Assembly: GCF_001984155.1 (NCBI RefSeq)
Contig: NZ_MTQO01000044.1
Location: forward strand, 186,001-250,000
Length of the DNA: 64,000 nt
Direction of reading: 5' to 3'
Source: Actinosynnema sp. ALI-1.44
Lineage (GTDB): Bacteria; Actinomycetota; Actinomycetes; Mycobacteriales; Pseudonocardiaceae
Below are positions 16,214 to 23,830 of this stretch, piece after piece (within the stretch, counting starts at the first letter, position 1; each line of letters opens with the position of its first letter). The position numbers and the translations under genes are program-made. The notes beneath the pieces were generated by a model. It was given only the letters and a program-made list of their open reading frames with translations, had not been told where the DNA came from and did not search any database.

Positions 16214-16735
16214 ATGCCAGACACGAGCACGTCTCGGCTGCCAACGGAAACCGAAGTCGGGACGTGGCGGTCTTTCCTACGGGCATATGCCCAGGTCACC
16301 CGGCATTTGGAAGTCGAAATGCGGGCCGGGGAGAAACTGTCGCTCGCCAGTTGCGTCGTGGTGCTCGAACTGGCCGAGGCCACCGGCCACCGGATGCGGA
16401 TGACCCAGCTCGCGGAGGCGGCGTTGCTGTCCCGGTCGGGAGTGACGAGGGTCATCGACCGCCTTGAGCGCGCCGGTTTGGTGGTGCGTCAGCGGCACGA
16501 CGGGGACCGGCGCGGCGTGACAGTCGAACTGACCGAGGGAGGCGCCTCCCGGGTCGACGACGTCAAAGGCTCGCACCTCGCGCTGATCATGCGGCACTTC
16601 GTCGCGGTTCTCGAGCCCGACGAGCTGGCCCTGTTCGGAACCCTGTGCGAGCGACTGGCTGACACGCGGGCCCACACACCCGCACTGGAGTCCCAGAACG
16701 CCCCGTCCACCGTGCCCGCCGACAAAGTGCTGTGA
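16214..16735 (+). CDS. MarR-family transcriptional regulator
   Basis: This is a winged-helix protein of 173 aa. The DNA-binding region is clear: MRMTQLAEAALLSRSGVTRVIDRLE, then the wing VRQRHDGDRRGVTVELTEGG. Flanking helices provide the dimer interface. ATG 16214 fits the usual MarR length; the frame runs far upstream, but that part has no conserved features. It stands alone, followed by the leftward DUF5994 gene, so its targets cannot be guessed from context. It is not a close copy of the MarR at 3510. Confidence 0.9.
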   Translation: MPDTSTSRLPTETEVGTWRSFLRAYAQVTRHLEVEMRAGEKLSLASCVVVLELAEATGHRMRMTQLAEAALLSRSGVTRVIDRLERAGLVVRQRHDGDRRGVTVELTEGGASRVDDVKGSHLALIMRHFVAVLEPDELALFGTLCERLADTRAHTPALESQNAPSTVPADKVL

Positions 16736-16834
16736 GCGAAGTACTTCCCAGTGTCCTGTCCGGACTGTGGGGGTGCGCCGACATCTTCCCGGTCCGATAG
16801 CGATCCGCGGCAGCCGACTTCGGCGCGTCGCTGC

Positions 16835-17344
16835 TCAGCTTCCGCCGTCGCGAGGCCCCCCGCGTGGCACGGGAACAGCGCCATCCGGAGCGCGACCGCC
16901 ACCACCAGCGGCCAGAATCCGTTCCGCTCCACCGCGCGTCCCGGGACGCGCGGCTCTCATCAACGCGGCCTGTGCGGTGTTCTCGCTGGCGTCAGGCGGG
17001 ACGACCAGCAACGTCTTCCGCCGCCAGCTGTGTCCTGATACGAAGACCGTGTGCGGATCGAGCGAGCTGACGCCTTCGAGGCGGACCACCTCACCGTCGA
17101 TCACTATGCGCCTGGGCGCGTCACCCCATGCCTCCATGTTGTAGGCCACCTTGCTGACCGGGCCCACCTGGTCGGTCACCCCGGCGATCATGGCGGGGAA
17201 CTCAGCCAGCGGATCCATCGACCGGGGCCACCAGCCACCGTCCACCGCCCCCGCGGGAGACGACGGCGGCTTCAACGTCAGCCGCAACGGCACGCGTCTG
17301 GCAGACGAACGTCCTGGTGCGCGCCGCTCCCACTGTGGGTTCAT
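16835..17344 (-). CDS. DUF5994 family protein 1
   Basis: This 169-aa protein starts at ATG 17344 with GGGAG 7 nt upstream. It shows the DUF5994 pattern: PLRLTLKPP, VDGGWWPRSMDPLAEFPAMI, VSKVAYNMEAW, then RRIVIDGEVVRLEGV and TLLVVPPDASENTAQAAL. The WWPRS block and the LVVPP strand are the strongest marks. Function is unknown. A paralogue with the same blocks lies just upstream on the same strand (17676-18110); the 331-bp gap between them suggests separate transcription. The C-terminal 35 residues beyond the domain are Gly/Arg-rich and probably disordered. Confidence 0.82.
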   Translation of the reverse strand: MNPQWERRAPGRSSARRVPLRLTLKPPSSPAGAVDGGWWPRSMDPLAEFPAMIAGVTDQVGPVSKVAYNMEAWGDAPRRIVIDGEVVRLEGVSSLDPHTVFVSGHSWRRKTLLVVPPDASENTAQAALMRAARPGTRGGAERILAAGGGGRAPDGAVPVPRGGPRDGGS

Positions 17345-17675
17345 ACCGAAACTCCCGTCCGGCCACATCACGGCCGGTACTTCTTCGCCAGGAGGAACGG
17401 CACGGACATCAGGACAGCACGCGTCATCGGCGTACCCGAGTGGGCACCTTCTTCGTCCGCCTTCAGAGTGAAGGCGCACCGAGGTAGCTCGATTGGCCGC
17501 TATGGCCGGCGGGTTTGGCGAGACGCGTACGGTCCTGGCCTCGTGCCGGACTCCCATCCCCGACCATGAGCAGGTCGGCGTGAGCGCCGCCGAAAACGTT
17601 GCGAGCTTGACCGCTCACACACGAGAAGCTTCCGACACCGCCAACAGTACACGCAGTCGACCATGATCGGGCGAT
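17345..17675. other. intergenic region between the two DUF5994 genes
   Basis: I see nothing recognisable in these 331 bp. It must contain the promoter of the leftward gene at 17344. No strong dyad or open frame with a ribosome site was found. Confidence 0.45.
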
Positions 17676-18110
17676 TCACAGCGGAGAGAACCGGCCGTGG
17701 CCGAACACACCGCAACCAGCGAGGATCTGACGGGACAGCCCCTTCTGGGTGCACGCCGCGGCCAGCGCGCCGTGTCCGATGTGCTCGGCGGCGTCCGGCG
17801 GGACGACCATCAGGCACAGCATGCTGCTTGTCACGCTGGTGATCCTGAGGCTGTACGGATCAAGGCCGATGAACCCCTCGAGCCGGGCGGTGCCGCGGTC
17901 GACCGTCAGGTGCCTGGCCAGCTGGCCCCACGTGTCGGGGTTGTACCGGATTCGCCTGACCATGCCCAGCCGTGGTGTGAGCGCGCGGATCAGGGCCGGT
18001 AGTTCGACCGCCAGGTCCGGCGAACGGGGCCACCAACCGCCGTCGAATCCGCTGGACGCGGCGCCGTCGGCCTTGATGACGAGCCGCAGCGGCCTGGGTG
18101 GGCTGACCAT
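17676..18110 (-). CDS. DUF5994 family protein 2
   Basis: This 144-aa paralogue of the protein at 16835-17344 has RPLRLVIKAD, FDGGWWPRSPDLAVELPALI, RRIRYNPDTWGQLARHLTVD, ARLEGFIGLDPYSLRI and CLMVVPPDAAEHIGHGAL. ATG 18110 follows a GGAG site at 6 nt; the frame extends further upstream without family features. The conserved VPPD-AAE/NTA segment and the WWPRS motif are shared with its neighbour, while the rest has diverged considerably, so the duplication is not recent. Function unknown. Confidence 0.82.
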   Translation of the reverse strand: MVSPPRPLRLVIKADGAASSGFDGGWWPRSPDLAVELPALIRALTPRLGMVRRIRYNPDTWGQLARHLTVDRGTARLEGFIGLDPYSLRITSVTSSMLCLMVVPPDAAEHIGHGALAAACTQKGLSRQILAGCGVFGHGRFSPL

Positions 18111-18440
18111 GTTCGGCTCCGGTCCGCGGTCCGCCGGGTCACGGCCGCTGTTGGGGATCGCCCAAGGCGACGCCGACCCGACCGCGGACGTCCGGAAACC
18201 TTCGGTGATCTCAGTGTACGCCGCGGCCGGGCACACCGCTGCCGCGTCCCGCCGCGGACCCGGCCACCTCCTTTGTCCTAAAAGGACTGACGGCAGGGGT
18301 TGATCCGCTCCGCCCCGCGGCGCCGTCCACGGTAGATCCGCATGGCGTATGATGCTGGTACCCGGCCGGACGCCGGACGGGAGGCAGCGGCGAAAGCCGC
18401 GCCGTCCGCCGCTGATGCCAGTCACCGCACGGGGAAGCGA

Positions 18441-19070
18441 ATGACGACCAGTCGCCGATCAGCGGACCGCGCCGTGGTGTTCGTCCGGCTGACACTGGCG
18501 CTCCTCGGCGGTGCGTTGCTGGTGACCGGTTACCTGACCACCGCGCTGGGCGGACAGGTGAACCCGGTGACCGACCCGGTGAGCGACTACGTGTTCCACG
18601 GTGCGGGCGGCACGCTGTTCATGGTGGCCGTGGTGCTGTTGATCGTCGCCGGGCTCGTCCTGCAGGCCGGGATGAACGGTGCCCGGATGCCGCGCAACCG
18701 CGTCACCGGCGTGCTTTTCGGGCTCTGGTATACCGGATTGCTGCTCTGTGTGGTGTTTCCCGGCGACCAACTGGCCACCGACCAGACCCTGTCCGGGCAG
18801 CTGCACCGGGTTGGCGGGGCGATGCTGTTCATCTGCCTGCCGGTGGCGTGCTGGATTCTGGCCCGGGGGCTGCACCCCGATCCGCGGTGGGTGGGCTTCG
18901 CCTCGTGGATCCGCCGATTCGCCGCCACGGTCCTGGCTTGCGCGGCGATGTTCGGCGTCGCGCAGCTCGTGCCGTGGCTGCCCAAGGGGCTGCTCGAGCG
19001 CGTCGCGTTGGGCGCGGAACTCGCACTGCTGGTCGCACTGGCTCTGGCCGTACGGCGGGCAGCACGATGA
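18441..19070 (+). CDS. DUF998-type integral membrane protein
   Basis: This 209-aa protein has about six hydrophobic segments: VRLTLALLGGALLVTGYL, LFMVAVVLLIVAGLVLQAGM, VTGVLFGLWYTGLLLCVV, GGAMLFICLPVACWIL, FAATVLACAAMFGVAQLV and LGAELALLVALALAV. The pattern NPVTDPVSDYVFHG after the first span and HRVGGAMLF before the fourth is typical of DUF998 proteins. ATG 18441 follows GGGGAAG. No partner gene is apparent, and the role of DUF998 proteins is not established. Confidence 0.85.
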   Translation: MTTSRRSADRAVVFVRLTLALLGGALLVTGYLTTALGGQVNPVTDPVSDYVFHGAGGTLFMVAVVLLIVAGLVLQAGMNGARMPRNRVTGVLFGLWYTGLLLCVVFPGDQLATDQTLSGQLHRVGGAMLFICLPVACWILARGLHPDPRWVGFASWIRRFAATVLACAAMFGVAQLVPWLPKGLLERVALGAELALLVALALAVRRAAR

Positions 19071-19108
19071 CGGGATCGGACCCACAGTGCGCGACGGGTC
19101 TGTCGTGG

Positions 19109-19447
19109 TCAGTCCTCCTGCCCCAATCGAGCGGACCTGTCGAACTCCGCGGCGAGCAGGTCGAGCAGGCCGGGGAACCGGTGGTCGATCGCCGCTCGCC
19201 GTAACCGGACACCCTTCTTGTTCCCGTAGTCGACCTCGCAGAGGAGGCCGGCGTCACACAGCGTCCGGAAGTGGTGGGTCCGGGTCTGCTTGCTCACCGG
19301 GAGGTTGAAGGAGTGGCAGGTGCGTTCGCCGTCGGCCCGGTCCGAGGCCAGTTCGATCATGACGGCGCGCCTGTGGGCGTCGGCGAGGGCGCGCAGGACG
19401 GTACCCAGGTCGAAGTCGTCTCCAGGCACCGCACTCGTCTCCGGCAT
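19109..19447 (-). CDS. ArsR-type winged-helix repressor
   Basis: This 112-aa HTH protein has the ArsR layout. It has LGTVLRALADAHRRAVMIELA (helix 1-2), the recognition helix VSKQTRTHHFRTLCDAGLL and a short wing VDYGNKKGVRLRR. No metal-binding Cys cluster is visible on helix 3, so it is probably one of the non-metal-sensing members. ATG 19447 has GGAGGGG 6 nt upstream (a GTG 3 nt earlier is possible). It diverges from a flavin monooxygenase gene, and two identical 22-bp palindromes lie in the gap. That is typical for a repressor controlling itself and its neighbour. Confidence 0.9.
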   Translation of the reverse strand: MPETSAVPGDDFDLGTVLRALADAHRRAVMIELASDRADGERTCHSFNLPVSKQTRTHHFRTLCDAGLLCEVDYGNKKGVRLRRAAIDHRFPGLLDLLAAEFDRSARLGQED

Positions 19448-19464
19448 CACGCCACCCCTCCCGC

Positions 19465-19486
19465 AGGTACGACTTGAATCGTACCT
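19465..19486. promoter_or_regulatory. ArsR-type operator copy 1
   Basis: AGGTACGA, 6 nt, TCGTACCT: a perfect 8-bp dyad, 18 bp upstream of the repressor start. The same half-sites and spacing recur at 19504-19525. Confidence 0.8.
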
Positions 19487-19503
19487 CGACTTGTGCTCCC
19501 CTT

Positions 19504-19525
19504 AGGTACGAAATTCCTCGTACCT
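19504..19525. promoter_or_regulatory. ArsR-type operator copy 2
   Basis: This is a second copy of AGGTACGA, 6 nt, TCGTACCT. Here the dyad extends to 11 bp per arm (CTTAGGTACGA/TCGTACCTAAG, 19501-19528). Its centre is 39 bp from that of copy 1, so bound dimers would lie almost on the same helix face (about 3.7 turns apart). Confidence 0.8.
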
Positions 19526-19592
19526 AAGCGGGCGCACGTTCGAAGGCGTCTGGGGTCTCGCCTGCCCCCTCGTGACATTCAAAGGTTGTGAC

Positions 19593-20732
19593 ATGGTTTC
19601 TCCTGGTGTGCTGATCGTCGGCGCCGGTGTCGCCGGCCCCGCACTGGCTCATTGGCTCGCGCGTCGCGGGTGGCGGCCGACGGTCGTCGAGCGGTCGAAG
19701 GAACTGCGGTCCGGCGGCAGCGCGGTGGTCCTCAGGGGCCCGGCACTTCCAGTGGCGGACGCGATGGGCATTTCGCCGCGGCTGCGTGAACTCAGGACAC
19801 GCGCGACTCACGTATCGCTCCTGGACGACGGCGGACGACGGATCGCGCGGTTCGCGCTGAACCCGGACCCGTCGCGAGCGGTGGAGGTCACCCGGTCGGA
19901 TCTGTCCACAGTGCTCAACCGCAGAGCGGCCGATGACGCCGAGTTCGTCTTCGACGACACGATCACCGCCATCGAGCAGGACGAGTCCGGCGTCGACGTC
20001 ACGTTCCGCCGGGCCGCGCCCCGCCGGTTCGACCTGGTGATAGGCGCCGACGGCAGCCACTCCGCGGTGCGGAGACTGGTGTTCGGCCCGGAACGGGGCT
20101 TCACGACCGACCTCGGCATGCACGGGGCGACGGTGCCGTTGTCGCCCGGCGCGATCGACGACCCGAACGAAATGATCGTCCTGGGCGCGCCGGGCCGGAT
20201 GCTGGCACTCCATCCGTCACGGGACACGCCGCTCGTGAACTTCACGTTCCGTGCGGTGTGTCCCGCGCACGGGTACGACCGCCACGACCTCGCGCTGCGG
20301 AAGCGGATCGTGGCCGAGGCCTACGCCGGCGTGGGTTGGCGAGCACCGGAGTTCATCGCCGCCTACCGGGAGCACCCGGCGCCCTACTTCGACCCGCTGA
20401 CCAACGTACGGCTGGCGAGGTGGTCCCGAGGCCGGGTAGCCCTGCTCGGTGACGCGGCGTCCGCCGCGGCATTGCTCGGCGACGGATCCAGCATGGCGAT
20501 CACCGGAGCGCATGTGCTCTCCCAGGCACTCGCGGCTCATCCGGATGACCACGCACGCGCCTTCCGCGTCTACGAGGCGAAGCACCGGCAGGAGGTGGAA
20601 AAACGCCAGCGGCGCGTCGGCCTGCTCGCCTCGCTGATGGTTCCACGAACCCGCTATGGCCTCGCCGTGCGCAACGCCGTCGCCCGTGCCGCAGGCTTCA
20701 GGCACAGTCGGTCGCCACAACGCACGACCTAG
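19593..20732 (+). CDS. FAD-dependent monooxygenase (PHBH/TetX-like)
   Basis: This 379-aa flavoprotein monooxygenase has the dinucleotide fold VLIVGAGVAGPALAHWLARRG at the N terminus, the DG motif VIGADGSHSAVRRLVF in the middle and the GD motif VALLGDAASAAALLGDGSSMAI. This is the PHBH-type aromatic/tetracycline hydroxylase plan. ATG 19593 starts just before the Rossmann strand; a GTG at 19572 would add seven residues. Divergent from the ArsR gene and likely repressed by it, so it may be induced by its own substrate. Stop codons overlap with the convergent glycosyltransferase gene (CTAG). Confidence 0.92.
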   Translation: MVSPGVLIVGAGVAGPALAHWLARRGWRPTVVERSKELRSGGSAVVLRGPALPVADAMGISPRLRELRTRATHVSLLDDGGRRIARFALNPDPSRAVEVTRSDLSTVLNRRAADDAEFVFDDTITAIEQDESGVDVTFRRAAPRRFDLVIGADGSHSAVRRLVFGPERGFTTDLGMHGATVPLSPGAIDDPNEMIVLGAPGRMLALHPSRDTPLVNFTFRAVCPAHGYDRHDLALRKRIVAEAYAGVGWRAPEFIAAYREHPAPYFDPLTNVRLARWSRGRVALLGDAASAAALLGDGSSMAITGAHVLSQALAAHPDDHARAFRVYEAKHRQEVEKRQRRVGLLASLMVPRTRYGLAVRNAVARAAGFRHSRSPQRTT

Positions 20733-21850
20733 TGGCCCGGCACGCGTTGACGTGCTGTCAAACTTCGGTACGCATCGAGCAGGCGGTCCACCGACGCGTC
20801 GATGGGGTACCGCCGACCGGCCTCGGCGTGGTCGACGCGGGACGCCCTCACCTCGTCGGGGTGTTCGATCCAGTAGTCGATGCGGGCGGCCAGCTCGCGC
20901 GGTGACCCCGCGGCGAACCGGAACCGCTCCGACCGAGCCAGCCGCGCGGTCTCGTCCGTTGCCGACTCGGCGATCAGGCAAGGCACCCCGCAGGCCATCG
21001 CCTCCAGCACGCTCATGCACTCGACCTCGATCTCGGCGGTGTGCACGTAGAGATCAGCCGTGGTGTAGTGCGAGATCAGTTCATGGGGTGGCAGGCAGTC
21101 GAAGTGCACCGGATTGGTCAGGCCGCGTGCCTGGTCACGCAGCCGGTTCCGCAGTGGGCCGTCGCCGAGCACCACGAGTCGGATGTCCTTCTCGTGCCGG
21201 GATCGCCGGACCGCCTCGATCAGCACGTCGTGGCGCTTCTCCGGCGCCAGCCGGCCGACCGACAGGATCACGAACCGATCGTTCGCGGGCCGCGACCGCG
21301 GGCGGTACTCCTCGGGAATTCCGTTCGATATCACGGTGGTCGGTGTGCGCAGGCCATGTCTGCGCACCTCGGCCTGGCCGAACGCACTCGGACAGATCAC
21401 ATGATCACAGCGGTTGTACACGCGACGGACCAGCAACCGGCTGAGCAGATCCGCCGCGGCCTGGTCCCGTACCCCGATGTTGCGCAGTATGTGCTCGGCC
21501 CGGACGTGGAAGGTGGCAACCGTGGGCACACCGGCCTGCTTCGCCACGGTGATCCCGCGCATCGCCAGCAGAAACGGGGTGTGCACGTGCACGAGGTCGG
21601 CATCGGCGACCGCCCTGGCCAGCGTCCCGCGGTCGGGCCAGGCGAGCGGCGTGCGCATCTTGGTGATGATCGACTGGGCGAGCGGCACTTTCAACTCGGG
21701 CAAGGCGATCTTGCCCGGATACGGCGCTCCGGTGGACACAACAGTCACCGTGTGCCCGCGATCGCGCAGCCGCTCGGTGAAACGCCTGGTGGAAATCACC
21801 GCGCCGGTCGGTGCGTCGTCCCAGGCGTCCAACAGCATGGCGATGCGCAT
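20729..21850 (-). CDS. GT4-family glycosyltransferase
   Basis: This 373-aa GT-B glycosyltransferase resembles group 1 enzymes such as the phosphatidylinositol mannosyltransferases. The N-terminal acceptor domain has ADLVHVHTPFLLAMRG and CDHVICPSAFGQAEV. The C-terminal donor domain has VILSVGRLAPEKRHDVLIEA, LVVLGDGPLRNRLRD and the E-x7-E type block ECMSVLEAMACGVPCL. ATG 21850 is the natural start (MRIAMLLDAWDD); the longer upstream frame overlaps the LysR gene. It has no signal or membrane span, so it would act at the inner face of the membrane. Donor and acceptor unknown. Confidence 0.93.
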   Translation of the reverse strand: MRIAMLLDAWDDAPTGAVISTRRFTERLRDRGHTVTVVSTGAPYPGKIALPELKVPLAQSIITKMRTPLAWPDRGTLARAVADADLVHVHTPFLLAMRGITVAKQAGVPTVATFHVRAEHILRNIGVRDQAAADLLSRLLVRRVYNRCDHVICPSAFGQAEVRRHGLRTPTTVISNGIPEEYRPRSRPANDRFVILSVGRLAPEKRHDVLIEAVRRSRHEKDIRLVVLGDGPLRNRLRDQARGLTNPVHFDCLPPHELISHYTTADLYVHTAEIEVECMSVLEAMACGVPCLIAESATDETARLARSERFRFAAGSPRELAARIDYWIEHPDEVRASRVDHAEAGRRYPIDASVDRLLDAYRSLTARQRVPGH

Positions 21851-21893
21851 GGTCGCAGTGTCGCAGGCGGTCGCGCACCTCGCGCACCGGAAC

Positions 21894-22838
21894 TCAGGAC
21901 GTACCCACCTCGGCGGCGGCCGGGTTCCTGGCCAGCAGGTCGTCGAGCCGACTGCCGACGTGCGCGCAGTTCTGCCTGACGACGGATAGATAAGCCGCGA
22001 GCACAGGCGAGGAATCGCCTGCCCGGAACGACATCCGCAGATCCGGCATCCTGAACCGGGGCTCCACGTCGCAGAACCAGATGTCGCTTCGGGTGATGAG
22101 ACGCATCCGGTTGGGGCCGAGCCCGACACCGGCGCAGCAGGCGGCGAGTCCGGCGATCGTGTGGACGTCGCGTGCCATCGCGGCACTGTCGAGGACGGCC
22201 GGATCCGCCTCGAACACCGTTCGCAGGTAGGACGCGGCCGCGTCCGCGCTGACCACGAGTGGCTCCTTGGCCAACTGTTCGACGTCGACGGACGGCCGCC
22301 CGGCGAAGGGATGCGCGGTGGAGACCACGGCCACCAGGTGGTCCGCGCCGATGGGCACGGTGATCAGGTCCTCCACTCCGGCACCACGCGGGTTGCCTCG
22401 TCCCACGGCGACATCGAGTTCCCCGGCGAGCAGCGCGGCCACTGCGGCGGGACTGTCCAGTTCCTGGAGGGTGAGCCGGACATCCGGGTGGGTCCGGCGG
22501 AAGCGGCCGATCACGCCCGGCAGCGGGGCGAGCAGCGCGGAGCCGATGAACCCGAGCCGCAGCCGCCCGGTTTCCCCGCGCGCGGCCCGGCCCGCGTCGA
22601 CCCGGGCTCGGTTCATCTCCGCGAGCGCACTGCGTGCCCTGGCGAGAAAGGCCGTCCCCGCGGCGGTGGGGAACACACCGCGCGCTGTGCGGTCGAACAG
22701 CCGCTCGCCGATTTCCCGTTCGAGCGCGGCGATCTGGGTCGACAGCGGCGGCTGGGCGATGCCGAGCGACGCGGCGGCGCGGCCGAAGTGCTGGTGTTCG
22801 GCGAGCGCCAGGGCGTAGCGGAGATGACGGGCTTCCAC
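21894..22838 (-). CDS. LysR-family transcriptional regulator
   Basis: This 314-aa LysR protein has the N-terminal HTH (VEARHLRYALALAEHQHFGRAAASLGIAQPPLSTQIAALE) and a complete effector domain. That domain starts at TGRLRLGFIGSALL, with LDVAVGRG and the hinge region typical of CbnR/BenM-like members. GTG 22838 is chosen because the family begins right there; ATG 22865 would add nine residues. It is divergent from the hydrolase/MFS pair, with a T-N11-A type box in the gap, so it probably activates that pair in response to a small aromatic or acidic ligand. Confidence 0.92.
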   Translation of the reverse strand: MEARHLRYALALAEHQHFGRAAASLGIAQPPLSTQIAALEREIGERLFDRTARGVFPTAAGTAFLARARSALAEMNRARVDAGRAARGETGRLRLGFIGSALLAPLPGVIGRFRRTHPDVRLTLQELDSPAAVAALLAGELDVAVGRGNPRGAGVEDLITVPIGADHLVAVVSTAHPFAGRPSVDVEQLAKEPLVVSADAAASYLRTVFEADPAVLDSAAMARDVHTIAGLAACCAGVGLGPNRMRLITRSDIWFCDVEPRFRMPDLRMSFRAGDSSPVLAAYLSVVRQNCAHVGSRLDDLLARNPAAAEVGTS

Positions 22839-22847
22839 CCCGCGATG

Positions 22848-22862
22848 ATACGTCTGAAGTAT
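22848..22862. promoter_or_regulatory. putative LysR box (T-N11-A)
   Basis: ATAC, 7 nt, GTAT is a dyad with the T-N11-A layout of LysR recognition sites. It lies at the 5' end of the LysR gene and about 96 bp from the hydrolase start. A weaker dyad, TATC-N6-GATA, follows at 22882-22895 and could be the activation site. Confidence 0.55.
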
Positions 22863-22957
22863 CACGGAGGCCCCTGTCAGATATCAAGGTAGATAACGTG
22901 GGTGCCGGTGGTGTGACCTGGGCCCGTCACACGATCACCACTGCCGAAGGGGCCCAC

Positions 22958-23830
22958 GTGAGCCGTCCGTCCTCGTCCGAGACCTTCGTCCTGCTGGTGC
23001 ACGGTGCTTGGCACTCCGCAACGCACTGGACCTCGACGCAGCGCTTCCTCGCCCGTCACGGCCTGGCCAGCGTCGCCGTCGACCTGCCGGGAGCCGGGCT
23101 CGACGCCCCCGTGCCCGCCGGGTACTTCCAGCCCGGCCAGCCCGGGTTCACCAGCGAGAAGTCCGCGCTGTACGACGTCACCCTGCGCGACGCCACGGAC
23201 GTGGTGTTCGATGCGCTGGTCAGCGCCCGCACGCGGTACCGGCACGTGGTCCTGGTCGCACACAGCGCAGGGGGCGCCGCGGCGTCGGCCGCCGCGCAGC
23301 AGGCCCCGGAACTCGTCGACCGGCTGGTGTACCTGTCCGCGTTCGTTCCCGGCGGCAGGCCGCGGTTCGCCGACTACATCAGCGCCAAGGAGAACGCCGG
23401 TGCCGTCCAGGTGCCGCCGGTCGCCGATCCGGCGGAGATCGGCACGTTCCGGATCAACCCGCTGTCGCCCGACCCGGCCGTGACCGGCGTGATCCGCCAG
23501 GCCTTCCTCAACGACCTCCCAGATGACCTCCCCGCGGGCGCCCAGGACTCGTGGCGGCACTTCCTGCACCCCGACCACCCGTACTCGAGCTTCAGCACGC
23601 CGGTCACGCTCACCGCCGAACGCTGGGGGCGGCTGCCGCGCTCCTACATCCGGTTGACCGACGACCTCGCTCTGCCGCCCGCGACCCAGGACCTGATCAT
23701 CTCGGAGGCCGACCAGGTCACGCCGGACAACCCGTTCCAGGTGCGGTCCCTGCCCGGCGGCCATTCCCCGTTCGTGACGCGTCCCGAGGCGTTGGCGACA
23801 CTGTTGACCACCGTCGCACTGCAAGCATGA
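22958..23830 (+). CDS. alpha/beta hydrolase
   Basis: This 290-aa alpha/beta hydrolase is of the salicylate esterase/EstA type. The oxyanion strand reads FVLLVHGAWHSATHW, the nucleophile elbow VLVAHSAGGAAAS supplies the Ser, an acid lies in ISEADQVTPDN and the His in GGHSPF. All triad members are present. GTG 22958 follows a GAAGGGG site; the longer frame overlaps the LysR gene. It overlaps the MFS gene by ATGA, so the two are coupled: hydrolysis and export or uptake of the same compound is likely, under the divergent LysR. Confidence 0.92.
   Translation: MSRPSSSETFVLLVHGAWHSATHWTSTQRFLARHGLASVAVDLPGAGLDAPVPAGYFQPGQPGFTSEKSALYDVTLRDATDVVFDALVSARTRYRHVVLVAHSAGGAAASAAAQQAPELVDRLVYLSAFVPGGRPRFADYISAKENAGAVQVPPVADPAEIGTFRINPLSPDPAVTGVIRQAFLNDLPDDLPAGAQDSWRHFLHPDHPYSSFSTPVTLTAERWGRLPRSYIRLTDDLALPPATQDLIISEADQVTPDNPFQVRSLPGGHSPFVTRPEALATLLTTVALQA

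Noticed and set aside
20729-22186. A 485-codon version of the glycosyltransferase
   Set aside because: The extra N-terminal part lies inside the LysR gene in another frame and has no GT-B features.
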